Below are positions 24,094 to 35,479 of a stretch of 64,000 nucleotides of DNA, piece by piece. A model generated the notes under the pieces. That model did no database searches. It was not told the DNA's origin and saw nothing but the letters and a program-made list of their open reading frames with translations. Every line of letters starts with the position of its first letter. The stretch's first letter is position 1. The DNA lies in assembly GCA_039654915.1 (NCBI GenBank), contig CM077594.1, positions 94,192,893 through 94,256,892 on the forward strand. Direction: 5' to 3'. A program made the translations under genes and the position numbers. The DNA is from Aquilaria yunnanensis (Eukaryota > Streptophyta > Magnoliopsida > Malvales > Thymelaeaceae).

Positions 24094-25610
24094 TAACATC
24101 AGAAGCAAAATCCTTAGAGCAATACTTACATTTTGCTCTCATGAGGCTATATTTGTCAGCATGTTTAATAAAATGATCCCAACCAGTTGATCTTATTCTC
24201 ATTTTTTTTCTTTAGAAGCAGCCTTTACTGCTACATTTTGAAGGACTGTTGCTGGTGGATTTTGTGTCACTTTGTTATGGTGCATCTTGAACTACACCAG
24301 CTTCATTCTGGACACTTTTTAATGCTTTTTTTTATTGTGGTAGAAGACATCTACAAATCAAATAAAATAGTAAATTAAGGCAAAATTCTACTTCACATTA
24401 GTTCTTATTTTAAGTATTTTTTTTTTTGTAAAAAACTCATTGCTCTCATGCTAAAATTCTATTGCGTATTATTGCTACTTGGGACATGAAATGATGCAGT
24501 TCAAAAAGTAATAAAGGTGTTCAAATGTCTTCAAATGATTGTTAATTCCTTGTATCTATCAGATTGGTTCACTCATCAATTTTTTATTCCTTTATTAAAA
24601 TGTGGTCCAATTAACAAACAATTGTTCATTTTGTTTGTCTTTTAATAAACAATGTTCCAACAATCAGTGCATGATCCATCTCATGGAATTTTTTTTAATG
24701 AAAGCAAAAAGAATAATGTACTATTGAATAAAAAATGTTACATCACAATCCATGAACATAGATAAATTAGAAACAACAAAGCAACATAGCAGACATTATT
24801 ACTTTTTTGAAAAAAAAAATGTTATTAAGCAAAATCTAAGAAATGTACAAGTGGAAAACATTCATAAGAAAACTAACATGTCTTTACCTCCTTAGAACCC
24901 AAGAAAACCAAAAAACAATAGAGACAAACATAGACAAGAGTAATGCCCATAACCAGAAAACAATCACAAACAACCCATTGAGACCAATGTAAAAAGACAT
25001 ACACTACACCCTTATCTGGTAACTTATCATCAACTTTGATCCCCTCATTGATAAAATTTTCCACCACAACAATGCAAACTCCATGTTGAAGTGCAGAGCC
25101 GAAACCATCAACATTAATAGAAGCACACAAAATAGAGCAGATAAAATAAAATAAAAATTGTTTTATCCTTTACCTTCATCCAACAATTTTGTCTCTTAAT
25201 TAATTTTAAGAAAAGAATGTCATTGCGAGCTTCAGGAGGAGGAAATGAAGTGAAAACGATTTTAGAGTGTCAAATCCAAAAGGAGGAAAGGAATTGTTGG
25301 TGCCGTTTGCAATTAGGGAATTCGATGGAACGAATAGACATAAATGAACCACTAGGCAGCCACAGCACTACAGCAGGTAGCTATTAAGTTTGGTTAATGG
25401 GTTTAGATAAATATAATGTCCTTTATATACCTAAGGTTAAAAGAGGTAAATTAAAACACTATTTTTACTATTTGGTTATTTTTGGACTATTCAGTTTCAA
25501 AATTAATAATAAAATAGAGCCATTAAATTGAATAAATAATTCAATTTTGAGCCGAGCTGATCTAAAATCAAATAACCGAACCAAATAATCTAATCCAATT
25601 AATCCATTTA
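24094..25610. other. No gene seen
   Basis: AT-rich DNA inside the possible hAT-type element. Open frames at 24187-24378 (+) and 24873-25130 (-) have no domain or coding character. Confidence 0.4.
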
Positions 25611-25654
25611 GTTATTTTGGTTTTTTCCAAATAGTGAACACCACTAGATTTTGG

Positions 25655-27494
25655 AACTTCATAGACAACATCAAGCTTTCTTAACAAATGAGGAACTTCT
25701 GTGGACCTAAAAGTCTAGGATTCAATTAATTGCTTTGGGTGATAATAATACCAGATTCTTCCACTCATCAACTAGACTTAGATATCTTAATTCCAAAATT
25801 TCAACCTAAAAAATGTAGGACGAAGTTTGGTTATATGATAAGGACATTATTTGGGATAAGTTTCACTCTTATTACTATCAATTGTTTGCTTATAATATCC
25901 CACATGATGAGAATGCCCAAGTAGTGTTGTGTTCTTTTATCTTGAGAGTTTCTTCAAAGGAATAGAAACAGTCTTTCTTAGTCCTTTTCTTAAAAAAAAA
26001 AGGATTGGAAAGCTACCTTTCAATTGGGAAGCCTTAAAGCCTTTGGCCCAGACGAGTTGGCTCTGATGGTCTTTAAAAAAGTATTCGCATATCATGAGGT
26101 ACTTAATCACAGATGTTGTTCTTTCCTTTCTTAATAGTGGTCTCCTACTGAAGCAAATCAACAAAATATTTATCATTCTTATTTCTAAGTTCAAGGGAGC
26201 CAATCATTTGGAAGAGTTTCATCGCCTTAGCCTTTACAACTCCTTGTATAAAGTGATTGCCAAAGTGTTTGTTAACCATTTGAAACCTGTCATAGCTACA
26301 CTGATTTCTCACAATCAGAATGAATTCATTCTAGGCCAACATATTCAGGACAATATAATTATAGCCAATAAAGTGCTTTAGTCAGTTAAGTCTACTGAAC
26401 TTTCCATTGGTCCAAAAGGCTACAAAGCGGTGCTCAAACTTGACATAGGGAAAACTTAGGAAAAGATAAAATAGTCTTTTATGGAATGAGTCCTTTGATG
26501 CATGCATTCCTTAGATCATTGGGTTAATCATATTCTTCAGTGTATCTCAATAGTGTCTTATTCCATCTTGGTTAATGCATATACAACATAATGGTTCTCC
26601 CCTCAAGCCAGTATGAGATAAGGTGATTCCTTTTCTCCCTACATTTTTATCCTCAGTACAGAGGCACTCTCTACCCATTTGATTACTCTTCAATCTTTGG
26701 GGAAACTCTTAGGTCTTTGTGCGAGCAGGAATGGTCCTTTAATTAGTCACTTATTCTTTATAGATAATTGTTTGATCTTCTTTCGCCCATCTAAGGAGGC
26801 AGTCTTAGCTCTTAGTAACATGATTTGACCATATGCTTCAGTAATAGGGCATGAAGTAAATGTTTCGAAAATCAAAATGGATGTTAAGTCAAAATGTTCC
26901 GAAGAATTTGATACAAGAGTTTTGCAACATACTTTAACTCCCTGTCAATACTGGGATTCAAAATTATTCTAATATGCCTCTATCCTAGAACCTGTCCAAG
27001 GCATCCTCATTTCAATTCCTAATGGACAAAGTGGAGCATCATTTAAACTCTTGGAAAAGAAAGATGCTTAATAATGCTAGTAAATTGATGTTTATACAAT
27101 CTACAATGTTCTTGCTCCCAGTGTATGTTATGTTTCCTTTCAAGGTCCTAATTTCTCTAGCAGATAACATGTCGAGCGAATGCTTTACTTTTGCTAGTCT
27201 AGCTCCTAGGAACATAAGGGTTGCCATATAAAAAATAAGCAGTTATTGATAATGCCTAAAGGACGTAAGGCTATTTAACCAAGCTATCCTAGCAAAGATG
27301 TTTTGGAAAATTATTTTAGGTAACTTTAATTCTTTGATCTACAAAGTCTTATATGCCAAATATAGGTCAACATAATTTATTTGGATTTTTAAAGCAAAAA
27401 ATAATGCTTCGGCAATTTGGCGAGGTCTCTTTTATAAGAGAAATATGCTAACTACCACTCATAGTTAGATTATTGATTATGGCAAGTCCATCTG
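25655..27494 (+). pseudogene. L1-type LINE ORF2, 5' and central part (reverse transcriptase), decayed
   Basis: Fragments in all three forward frames form a plant non-LTR reverse transcriptase. SLKAFGPDELALMVFKK (about 26030-26080) matches the SLKAPGPDG block. FRLSLYNSLYKVIAKVFVNH-like sequence with LKPVIATLISHNQNEFILG and QHIQDNIIIANKVL (26094-26381) is the core palm-domain region. SPYIFILSTEALSTHLI and FIDNCLIFFRPSKEA (the FADD catalytic box, here FIDN) follow near 26640-26790. HHLNSWKRKMLNNASKLMFI (27022 on) is the post-RT region. Many stops and shifts make it inactive. It is interrupted at about 27494 by an LTR-type insertion and resumes at 30781. Confidence 0.85.
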
Positions 27495-29452
27495 TGACAC
27501 GACCCCTCGAGGGTTACTTAGGAATCCTATGGGAACATGTCCCACACTTGTCGCAATTGGCTAATTGATTATATGCACACTAGTTAAAACCCTTTATGCT
27601 TTTAGTTCTTTAGCTTATTATGTAATCATGTATGAGTTGTGCCTTGACTTAATTAAGAAAAGGGTAAAATCCATGATGGGTCACCTAACTTATTTTTTTT
27701 TCCTAATTAGATATCTGACCTTAACATTGTCCTAATGAGCTACATTTCTTCTTATTGCACGACCCATCCAAGCACTTTTCATTAATTTCATTGTTAAATT
27801 GGATGGAAAATGATGACGTAACATTAAATAATACTAAAATAAAATTAAAATAACAACTTTAATCCTTAAACTGTTTCAATAACTAATTCTAACCCTTAAA
27901 TTTCCACTTAAATCAATTCTACCATGAAACCCCAATTTATCATCTCTACTACCACTTCCTAGCCAACCACCAGCCATCGACTATCAACTTTGAGAATGTA
28001 AATCTATGATTTGATTGATCATTTCTTATAAAAAAATATCCCATGAAATGATAAATCTCTGCCACCAACCGGTAACCGAAACTATTTGTGGTGGGCCTCA
28101 AATAATCCTTTGCACGTTTGCATCCATGGCCATCCAAATTGTGCAAATCGTGCTAACCCAATCAAAGCCGCTGCCGCCAAACCCATCTCTAAACCATGGC
28201 CGTCAAACCCATCGTTAAACCATGGTTTTCAAAACCCATTGCTAAACCCGCCGCCAAACCCTGTCGAACCTGTTGCTATCGAAACCATGGCTATATGGAT
28301 CTTATCGCTCAGATTGCTAACAAATTCTCTGAAACCCAACAAAACAAGGAGCAAGGGGAGTGATGGGTACCAAATGAACGAGGAGTAAGGAGATTGAGTG
28401 ACAGTGGATCAAGAGGAGATGAGCGATATGCGGTAGAAGGAGGAGGAAACAATGGTGAAATGGATAGAGAAGGAAATGACGGTGAGGCTGGCGGCTAGAG
28501 GGTGGTCGTCTAGAGGGCAGTTAGTTGTGGGACCGGTGGTTGGAAGGTGGTCAGCTGAGCAATGACTGTTGATTAGAGTTAGGGTTCACAATAATTTAAA
28601 CAAACTCAAATTAGAGGAGAGGGACGAAAAAGTCTAAAGAAAAATTTTATGGTGTAAATTATTAATAGGAAAACTTAAAGAACTAAAAGTGTTATTTTAA
28701 AATTTATTTTAATGTTTCCTTTTGACACATCATCATTTTTCATTAAACTTAACCCTGAAATTAATGGAAACTACTTAAAAAGGATGCGCCATAAGAGGTA
28801 AGGTACATTGCTAAGACAACATGAAGGTTAGGTACCCATTTAGGACAAAAAAATAAGCTAGGTGAACCATACAATAGATTTTACGCATTAAGAAAACAAG
28901 CAATAAAACATAAAATAAAAATCATAATCCATAAACATTGCTCGGGTCTTTTACATAAATCCAAGTTTCAAAGCAGTTAAAACATATAAAGTGTATATGA
29001 ATTTAACTACACATAATCAATTGTGTGCAAGAATCCATACAAAGGTAGACCATGCTCATACCCAAGAACAAATATAGAGTTTATTACTTATCCATGAACG
29101 TCAAAAGTAAACTAGTGTACAAAACTATACACCGAGCTAAACTACTAAGATCAACTACTAGGCTTCCACTTTAGTTCAACTTCCAAGTGGTAAGTTTTGA
29201 AAGTCCTTATTTGTGCCACACTAGCCTCTATTAGCCAAATAGACAATTGTAGTTAGCATCATAACATAAACAACAAGCAAACCACAAATTAGAATCATAA
29301 AGATTCAAATAAATATAATACTTATTCGTGAGCTTAGCTCAACAACCCTTAATAGTTATCGGGTCTATGGAAACATAGTTGCACAACAAACGTTAATGGA
29401 ATGAGAATCTAGGATTCTTAGTAAAAGGTCCTTCAAACTGCAACTTTGAGAA

Positions 29453-29485
<33 letters not shown>

Positions 29486-30780
29486 GCAATCTACTGCGAG
29501 TTTGCCTAATCCCCTCATGAATGTCACCCTATGTCTAGCAAGTTCTGACCTTTAACTCGCTCCTATCAAAGCCTTAGCTTACTGACACAGTGAGCTTAAT
29601 TCACCATTTAGCCTTTTCTTGATTATTGTATAGGTTCTCACTTGCATCTTAAGTAAGTTTGCCTAGCCTATAAGTGCACTAAACTTCACTCATGGTGCTA
29701 ATGTATCCACCATTATTTGGTTCATTATACTAAATCAATGTCTAATTATCCATGGAAACACCTAACAAGTCAAACTAGGGACCTTAAAGTCCCAAGCCCC
29801 TTAAGACACCCATAAGCATACTTTAAGTTTGTAGCATTCACTTCATGAAAAAACTTCAAACCTTTCTAGGCTAATTCAGGCTTTGTTGAAAGCATGAAAG
29901 TTGTAGTCATTTCTCTTAGCTTCGTGTGGGTTCTTGAATTGTTTTAATTGGGCATCCTAGTAAAAAGTTATGATAGAAATACTTCAGGGTGCCAAAGTTG
30001 GCAATATAGAGCGATGCGATCACACCACATAATAGTGTGATAGCCCCAAGCCTTTTTTGCCACTTTTCTTACTCAACCAGTTCAATGCAATTGCACCATG
30101 GCATGGCATGTGATTGCATCTCCTCTTGCAGCCAATTTTGACATTTTCATTTTGTTTCCTTTGCTTATGGGATTCTTCAAATAAGCTCAACTGTGAACTA
30201 ACTTGCCAATTCATGCTCCATGGACACAAACAGATGGCATAGACCAATTTAGGAAGAAAAATACTATATCCCTTGCTTCAATTTCACTTGAATTAGCTCA
30301 ACCAAGCAACTACAACCAAGAACTTCAAGTCTAAAGGTTCCACTAAGGTTTCTTAGGTTCCAAGTAAAATACAAGGCCTATGGCACCAAAATAACACAAA
30401 CCCAACAAAACCCAGCTCAAAACATCTCAAGAAATAAGGAAAATAAAGGGTCAAAACCATACTTCACAAATTTAAGCAAGACCAAGAATAAAAACATCTA
30501 TTGAGCTTTAAAAACATCTTAAAAAATGTAAAACAAGCTTCTCTCCTCATGGGGCCCCAAGAAAGCCTTTAATTTTTACTCGTAGGACTCATCCCTACCT
30601 TTTGAGATGTAAAATCATCATTTTACCCCTAGGTAAATCTAGTGCTATAAACCACTTGAAACCTACTAAACTATTAATAACATACTTGATTTTGTTAATT
30701 CACCTCTAATTAAAGTATTTAAGCAGGAGATTTACGAACTTACCTCACTCCCCGAGCATTCCGCTATGAGGGCCGTAACA
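27495..30780 (-). mobile_element. LTR-type insertion (probable solo LTR) in the LINE, itself holding a MULE
   Basis: It begins TGACACGACCCCTCGAGGG and ends GAGGGCCGTAACA, typical TG...CA ends of plant Ty3/Gypsy LTRs; the TGTTACGGCCCTC sense is on the minus strand. The flanks ATCTG (27490-27494) and ATTTG (30781-30785) are a 5-bp target duplication with one C-to-T change. Removing the insert restores the LINE frame as GKSIWVWYNHW. Without the nested MULE it is about 2.05 kb with no coding sequence, which fits a solo LTR. Orientation is inferred from the termini only. A TG/TA microsatellite lies at about 29454-29484. Confidence 0.75.
27662..28886. mobile_element. MULE nested in the LTR insertion
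   Basis: The termini GGGTAAAATCCATGATGGGT and (reverse complement of the right end) GCGTAAAATCTATTGTATGG begin inverted repeats that remain alignable for about 165 bp, with shared blocks such as CACCTAACTTATTTTTTT and TTCATTAATTTCA. The flanking direct repeat ATTAAGAAAA (27652-27661 and 28887-28896) is a perfect target duplication. The interior is less AT-rich, with short Pro/Asn-rich open frames (28086-28388) that look non-genic. There is no transposase. Confidence 0.85.
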
Positions 30781-31290
30781 ATTTGGGTCTGGTATAACCA
30801 TTGGATTCTAGGATTTCCTCCTGACATTCTAAAAGCTATCACCCTGGCTTTCAATCTTATAGAGATCTTAAGGTGGCTGATCTAACAAAGGGTACTTTTC
30901 ATGAATGGGATAAAGATATTCAATATCACCTTTTCCCAGCTCAAATTATTCAGGGTGTTGTTTCCCTAGTTCCCCCTTTAGGGGGTTGGTTTGGATACAG
31001 TTCAATGGAATAATAGTTTTTCAGGTCCATATTTCATTAAAAGAGCCTATGCTTTTCAAGTGATCAAGTCCTCCGTTACTCTCAATAAACTAGATTATAC
31101 GTCTTGAGGTCTCTACCAAGACTTTGACTTCTCGGGAGTTCATAAGTGTTTCTGGGGTTGTTGCCTGCCTCACAAACTTAAGATGTTTATCTGGAAATAT
31201 CTTCTAGACACTTTGTCCACAGCGATTAATCTATTAAATCATGGTAGTAATATAAGCCTGCAATGTAGGTGAAGGCATGATGAATGGAGG
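30781..31290 (+). pseudogene. LINE ORF2, 3' part after the insertion
   Basis: Reading resumes as IWVWYNHWILGFPPDILKA, then DLKVADLTKGTFHEWDKDI, and FHKCFWGCCLPHKLKMFIWK with YLLDTLSTAINLLNHG. This is the zinc-binding reverse transcriptase tail (zf-RVT type) that follows the RT domain in plant LINEs. It is decayed, and its original end is not clear. Confidence 0.7.
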
Positions 31291-31564
31291 TTCGCATATC
31301 CTTTTCTCTTTGAACTGGTTGTTTTAATCTCTTAGAATCTATTTTTTGTTTATGGATTTTGTTTTTCTTAGGTTAGGGGGTAAAGTTTCTATGAATAAAG
31401 TTTAAAAGGGCTAAGTTAGGTGTTTTTCCCTTTCTACGGTAATGGTCAATAACGGTGTAAATGTTAGAGGAGGTAAGTATAGGTATTTGAAAATAGAGGA
31501 TAAAACTATAGGTTCGAGCAAACCTTAAGGGAGTTTTGGTAATTTTAACTTAATTAAAATATTG

Positions 31565-31905
31565 ATGCCATATTACCTATTCAAGAAGTGAGTTGGCTCA
31601 GGAAGCAGGCTCTTCCACCATTGATTTATTGAAAAACGTTTTATTCAAATGTCCAAAAAATCAGCGCTAGGTCTGTTCTAGGAAATAAATAGTGGTTCCA
31701 TTTTAACATGATGAACAAGTAAATGTGGGAAGCAAGAAAAAGAAATTTGTATCGTACATACGCGCTTGTAGTTGTGTTTTGAAGAGTGAAAATTTGTGTT
31801 CTTCCATTGATATTGCAAAAGTCGGTCCTTCCTGGTAGTATAGAAGATTTTCTTCTAACTCAATTCTCATTCAAAGGTATGTTTCTTTCTTATTTTACGT
31901 GATGT
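31565..31905 (+). repeat. Dispersed repeat block, copy B
   Basis: Direct-orientation counterpart of 11902-12230, opening with ATTACCTATTCAAGAAGTGA. Its downstream flank (TTATTTTACGTGATGTCTTT and ATATTTATATATATTTTTTG) is also found around MITE copy 1 at 21.07 and 21.5 kb. The similarity therefore extends past 31905 in at least one copy. Confidence 0.7.
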
Positions 31906-32069
31906 CTTTTGTGTTTTGTAATATTTATATATATTTTTTGTGTATATGTATGAAATAAATTGTGGAAGAGATAAGTTCTAAAATTTTTTAAGAAATAAAA
32001 TTATGTGGAACTTAAAAAATTGAGATAAATGATAAATAAAAGAGATGGATCCTTCAATAGTGATATTGA

Positions 32070-32230
32070 TATCAAAGCTCTTTAGTTTAATAGCTAAGGC
32101 ATTGAGAGATATAAAGGAGGTTTAGTGTTTGAATTCTGGTCTCTCCACTTCTTTCAACATGCCATATAAAATCAGGTTTCATTGTGATTGTATATTTATA
32201 TGATCCCTGCGAATATTAAAAAAAAATATA
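32070..32230 (+). mobile_element. tRNA-derived SINE-like element
   Basis: A box-A-like TAGTTTAATAGCTAAGGC (32083-32100) is followed about 25-30 bp later by a box-B-like GTGTTTGAATTC (32125-32136), the spacing and order of an internal RNA polymerase III promoter. The segment ends in ATTAAAAAAAAATATATA. The boxes are one or two bases off consensus and target duplications were not resolved. Confidence 0.5.
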
Positions 32231-32439
32231 TATAACGCTATTGATAATTGATGGGCCAGTTTAGTTGAAGCGGTAATCGTGCTATAGCAGGCACCCGCAG
32301 CAATAGTAAAGTGGTTTCGCTCAAAGCGTGCGGTTATAGTTAGAGGTGGGAGTTGGGTCGGTTTAACTAGGGATCAAACTTGGTATGACTTAGTCAAAGA
32401 CTTGCTCGACATGGCCTGCCAAAAACCTAGTAAGAATAT

Positions 32440-34954
32440 TGTGACGGCCCTCGGAGCTATAAGTCTAATCAATCAGGTAATTAGTTAATTTAATAGATTA
32501 TACTTTAGATAATTTATTTGTAAGTTAAGTTTCGGTAATTTAGGGTTCAGTAGTTAAAAATGAATAAAATTGATCATTGAAGCAAGCCAGGCCAAGAGGA
32601 GTATTTTTATCATTTCATACAGTGACCCATTTTTATTGCACGGTTGAATAGAGCATAATAAAATATTAAATTTGAGGTGTCACGGTTTTTCGTGATTTTC
32701 ACTCCATCATCGTGAAATTTTGGATTAACTAGATTGTTCATAAATGGTTTAAATGTTACCTTGATAAAGATATGGACAAAATTGAATATAAATGAAAGTC
32801 TGAGACTGGCTGTGTAATTATATCTGTGAAGAAACAAGGCACAGCATAATACCAACTTTGGTCCTAATTTTTTAAGCGTGTTACGAATAAACCTAAATTT
32901 ACTGGGAAGTACAAAGAGGGCACTGAGCACGTGTTTTTTAAAGTGAGACAGTGGCGTTTTAATTAAGTCAACCGGGTCATTTCTTCCACATTTAACCACC
33001 TGAAACTTCACCCCTCTTCCCAGAAACGCCATGGACGAACTTGCTTAAGCTCTAAACATCCAAATTCTCTTAAATTAAACACAAATTAGCAAGGATTAGG
33101 GATTGAAATCAAGTATTCTTGCATAAGGAGCTAGAGTTGAGCTCAATTGTTGTAAGTAAGTAAACAAATTATTTTTTCCCTAATTTTTCTGGTTTCGTTT
33201 CAGACCTGGAGTTGCTGGAAACTGTGTTCCATGTATGTTTATTGAATAAACTAAATATGGGAAGTTGAGAAATAACTTAAATTACAAAGAAATGGTGTTT
33301 GGTTAGGAGGCTATGGATTGATGTTATATGTAGCTTTTCCTATAATGTTTTTATGTTTGTGGCTAGAGGAAGGAGCTGGAATTAATATTGCTTGATTATT
33401 GCCAAGTATAAAAGATTAACAAGCAAGGAAAAGGAAAATATTGGGTCTAAGTTTTATTAAGGGCCAATTATGTGGAGACCAATGTAAAAGTTAATTTAGT
33501 CATTTAAACCATATTGGGCTTTGTTAATTATTAGCCTAAATATGGGCCATTTATGTGTTAAATGATCAATATAGGTCTTGAGCATAAGCTACTAAGAAGA
33601 GACCTAAGTTTGGCTTGAAACTGGGACAAAAAGAATCAAGTGCCTTGAGCTTGCAAACTAAGTTATCTATGGTAAGGGTTATTTAATTTGTATGCTTATG
33701 TGTTAAATAAATTTGGCTATGATACTTATATATCAAGTGGCCGAATTATTGATAAATTTAACAAGTATATGATTTGAGTAATGATAACTATTTGAGAAGC
33801 TTTTATGATTGTGTTTGGTAAGAAGCTAAACTATGAAGTGCATATGAAGTGTGTAAGTGTATATTTGTAAACTTGTATCTATAGATAAAAGGATCTTAAT
33901 ATGGTCTAATTTACGGTGAGTATGACGGTTTAGGAACCTATGATACCTAAGGTCACAATGATGTGTTAAGACCTGGATGAACCTAAAAGAGAGAGGTGTC
34001 CTTAACCACTCACGAAACCTTATAAATGTAGCACTAAAACATGCACTAAATAAGCAAATAGTTTACTCCTGTACATAAGATAAGGGATACTGGCAAATAC
34101 TAAGAAGCTTTCAAAGCAGTATTTGTATGGACAAGTTGGGCTTGTCAATTGCCGGACAAATGGGTAAAGGAATTGTGGGAACTAGCTACTCCCATAGTTA
34201 GTGGCCAATAATATGAGTTCTTAGCACTATGATTTGAGTTCGAGTGCATGAGGCATACATATATAAATATCCTTATGGATATTACGCAGGATCCTATATT
34301 GTTGTTTTTCTTGCAGGTTATAACCCTTACTGGGAACTTTTGGTTCTCACATCCCTTACATATTTTGTTTACAGATACTGGTTGTTAGTATTTTGATACA
34401 AGGTGTGCAAAAGTTAATTAATATCGTACATTGTTGTTAAGTTTTTTTCTTGTAGGTTCCTAATTACTGGAATATTAACTTACCGGCATTTGTTGTACAG
34501 AGGCAAGGAACAGGGAATACTTGAACACTGTAGTGACCTTTTTTTAGCAGTGTAACTTAGGTGGGATTGAATTCCCAGATTCTCAGTGTGTAGCATCTAT
34601 ATAACACTTTTGTGTAAGATGTATATATATGTGTGTGGAATTTATGCCTCTGGTAAATGTTATGGAACTAGTGGTTGTGTTCTCTAGTAGCTTGTATGGA
34701 TTCACAATGCACAATAGTATGTTTTATATAAATGCATGTTTGAAGTGCTGAACAGCTACATCGATTATATATTATTTTTATAGTCATTGACCTACAGTCA
34801 TAGTAAGGCATAGTATAAAACAATATTGCATCAAGGATTTAATTAATTAGCAGGCGCACTAAGGAAAAATTTATATAGGCTTAACACTAAATGAGTGTAA
34901 GGTTCGTGTGGTCTTATATGACTAAGATGAAATTGAGGTTCAAGGCCTGTGACA
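32440..34954 (+). mobile_element. LTR-type insertion (probable solo LTR) with perfect AATAT target duplication
   Basis: It starts TGTGACGGCCCTCGGAGC and ends AAGGCCTGTGACA, with the 5-bp repeat AATAT on both sides (32435-32439 and 34955-34959). Length is 2515 bp with no gag or pol sequence and no internal LTR pair, so a solo LTR of a large Ty3/Gypsy-like family is likeliest. The 140-codon antisense open frame at 32610-33032 has no recognised domain. Its first-LTR-like terminus resembles that of the insertion at 27.5-30.8 kb only in the common TGTNACGGCCC start. Confidence 0.8.
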
Positions 34955-35479
34955 AATATAGGCCTCAAAGAAGAGAGATGTACTTGTAAGCCTGAATTGA
35001 CCCAAAACCGAACCTAGGCACGAACTAGGCCAAGACTGGGCCCGGCTTGGCCCATACCTGGCTAGTCTGGTTTGGTCCGAGCTCAACAGCCCAAAAATCT
35101 TCAACAGTAAAAAATGGTTGTTTGGCAGATTTTTACTTACAGCTTTGGTCCTTCAACAGTTTTCTGGTCTTTTTTTGCCCAAAATTTCCACTTTTACCCT
35201 CATCAACAACTATATTTTAGGGAGTTTTTGGTGCAAACAAATTTTGGTCCTCCGCTATAAATAGAAAAACCATTTCCACTCCGTCGTCACTCCAAAATTT
35301 AATCTTTCTTCTTCCTCTATTATATTCTCTCAAGCATTTTTTATACTTTCTTTAGCTTTTTTGCTAATCTCTTCCTAATTTCTTCCTAATCTACTCATAA
35401 TTTCTTTCTAATCTCCTCCTAATTTTTTCAAAATCACAACTATTATTTTGTGACTCATGGCTTAAAAAAAAAAAGACAA

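Larger units (their letters stand above)
21610..25647. mobile_element. Possible hAT-type element, about 4 kb, non-coding
   Basis: The left boundary TATGGGTGTTTAATTGGATG and the reverse complement of the right boundary (TAGTGGTGTTCACTATTTGG, followed by a stretch with GGATTAATTGGATTAG) resemble the ends of plant hAT-like elements. The 8-bp flanks (GATTTACA and GATTTTGG) agree at only five positions. No transposase is present. The interior holds a complete miniature Copia-like element. Confidence 0.35.

Noticed and set aside
32610..33032. 140-codon open frame on the - strand
   Set aside because: It lies wholly inside the LTR-type insertion with perfect AATAT flanks. No domain is recognisable, so it is most likely fortuitous.
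27495..34954. The two LTR-type insertions as the paired LTRs of one retrotransposon
   Set aside because: Each has its own target duplication, they differ in sequence beyond the common TGTNACGGCCC start, and the DNA between them is LINE, repeat block and hAT end rather than gag-pol.
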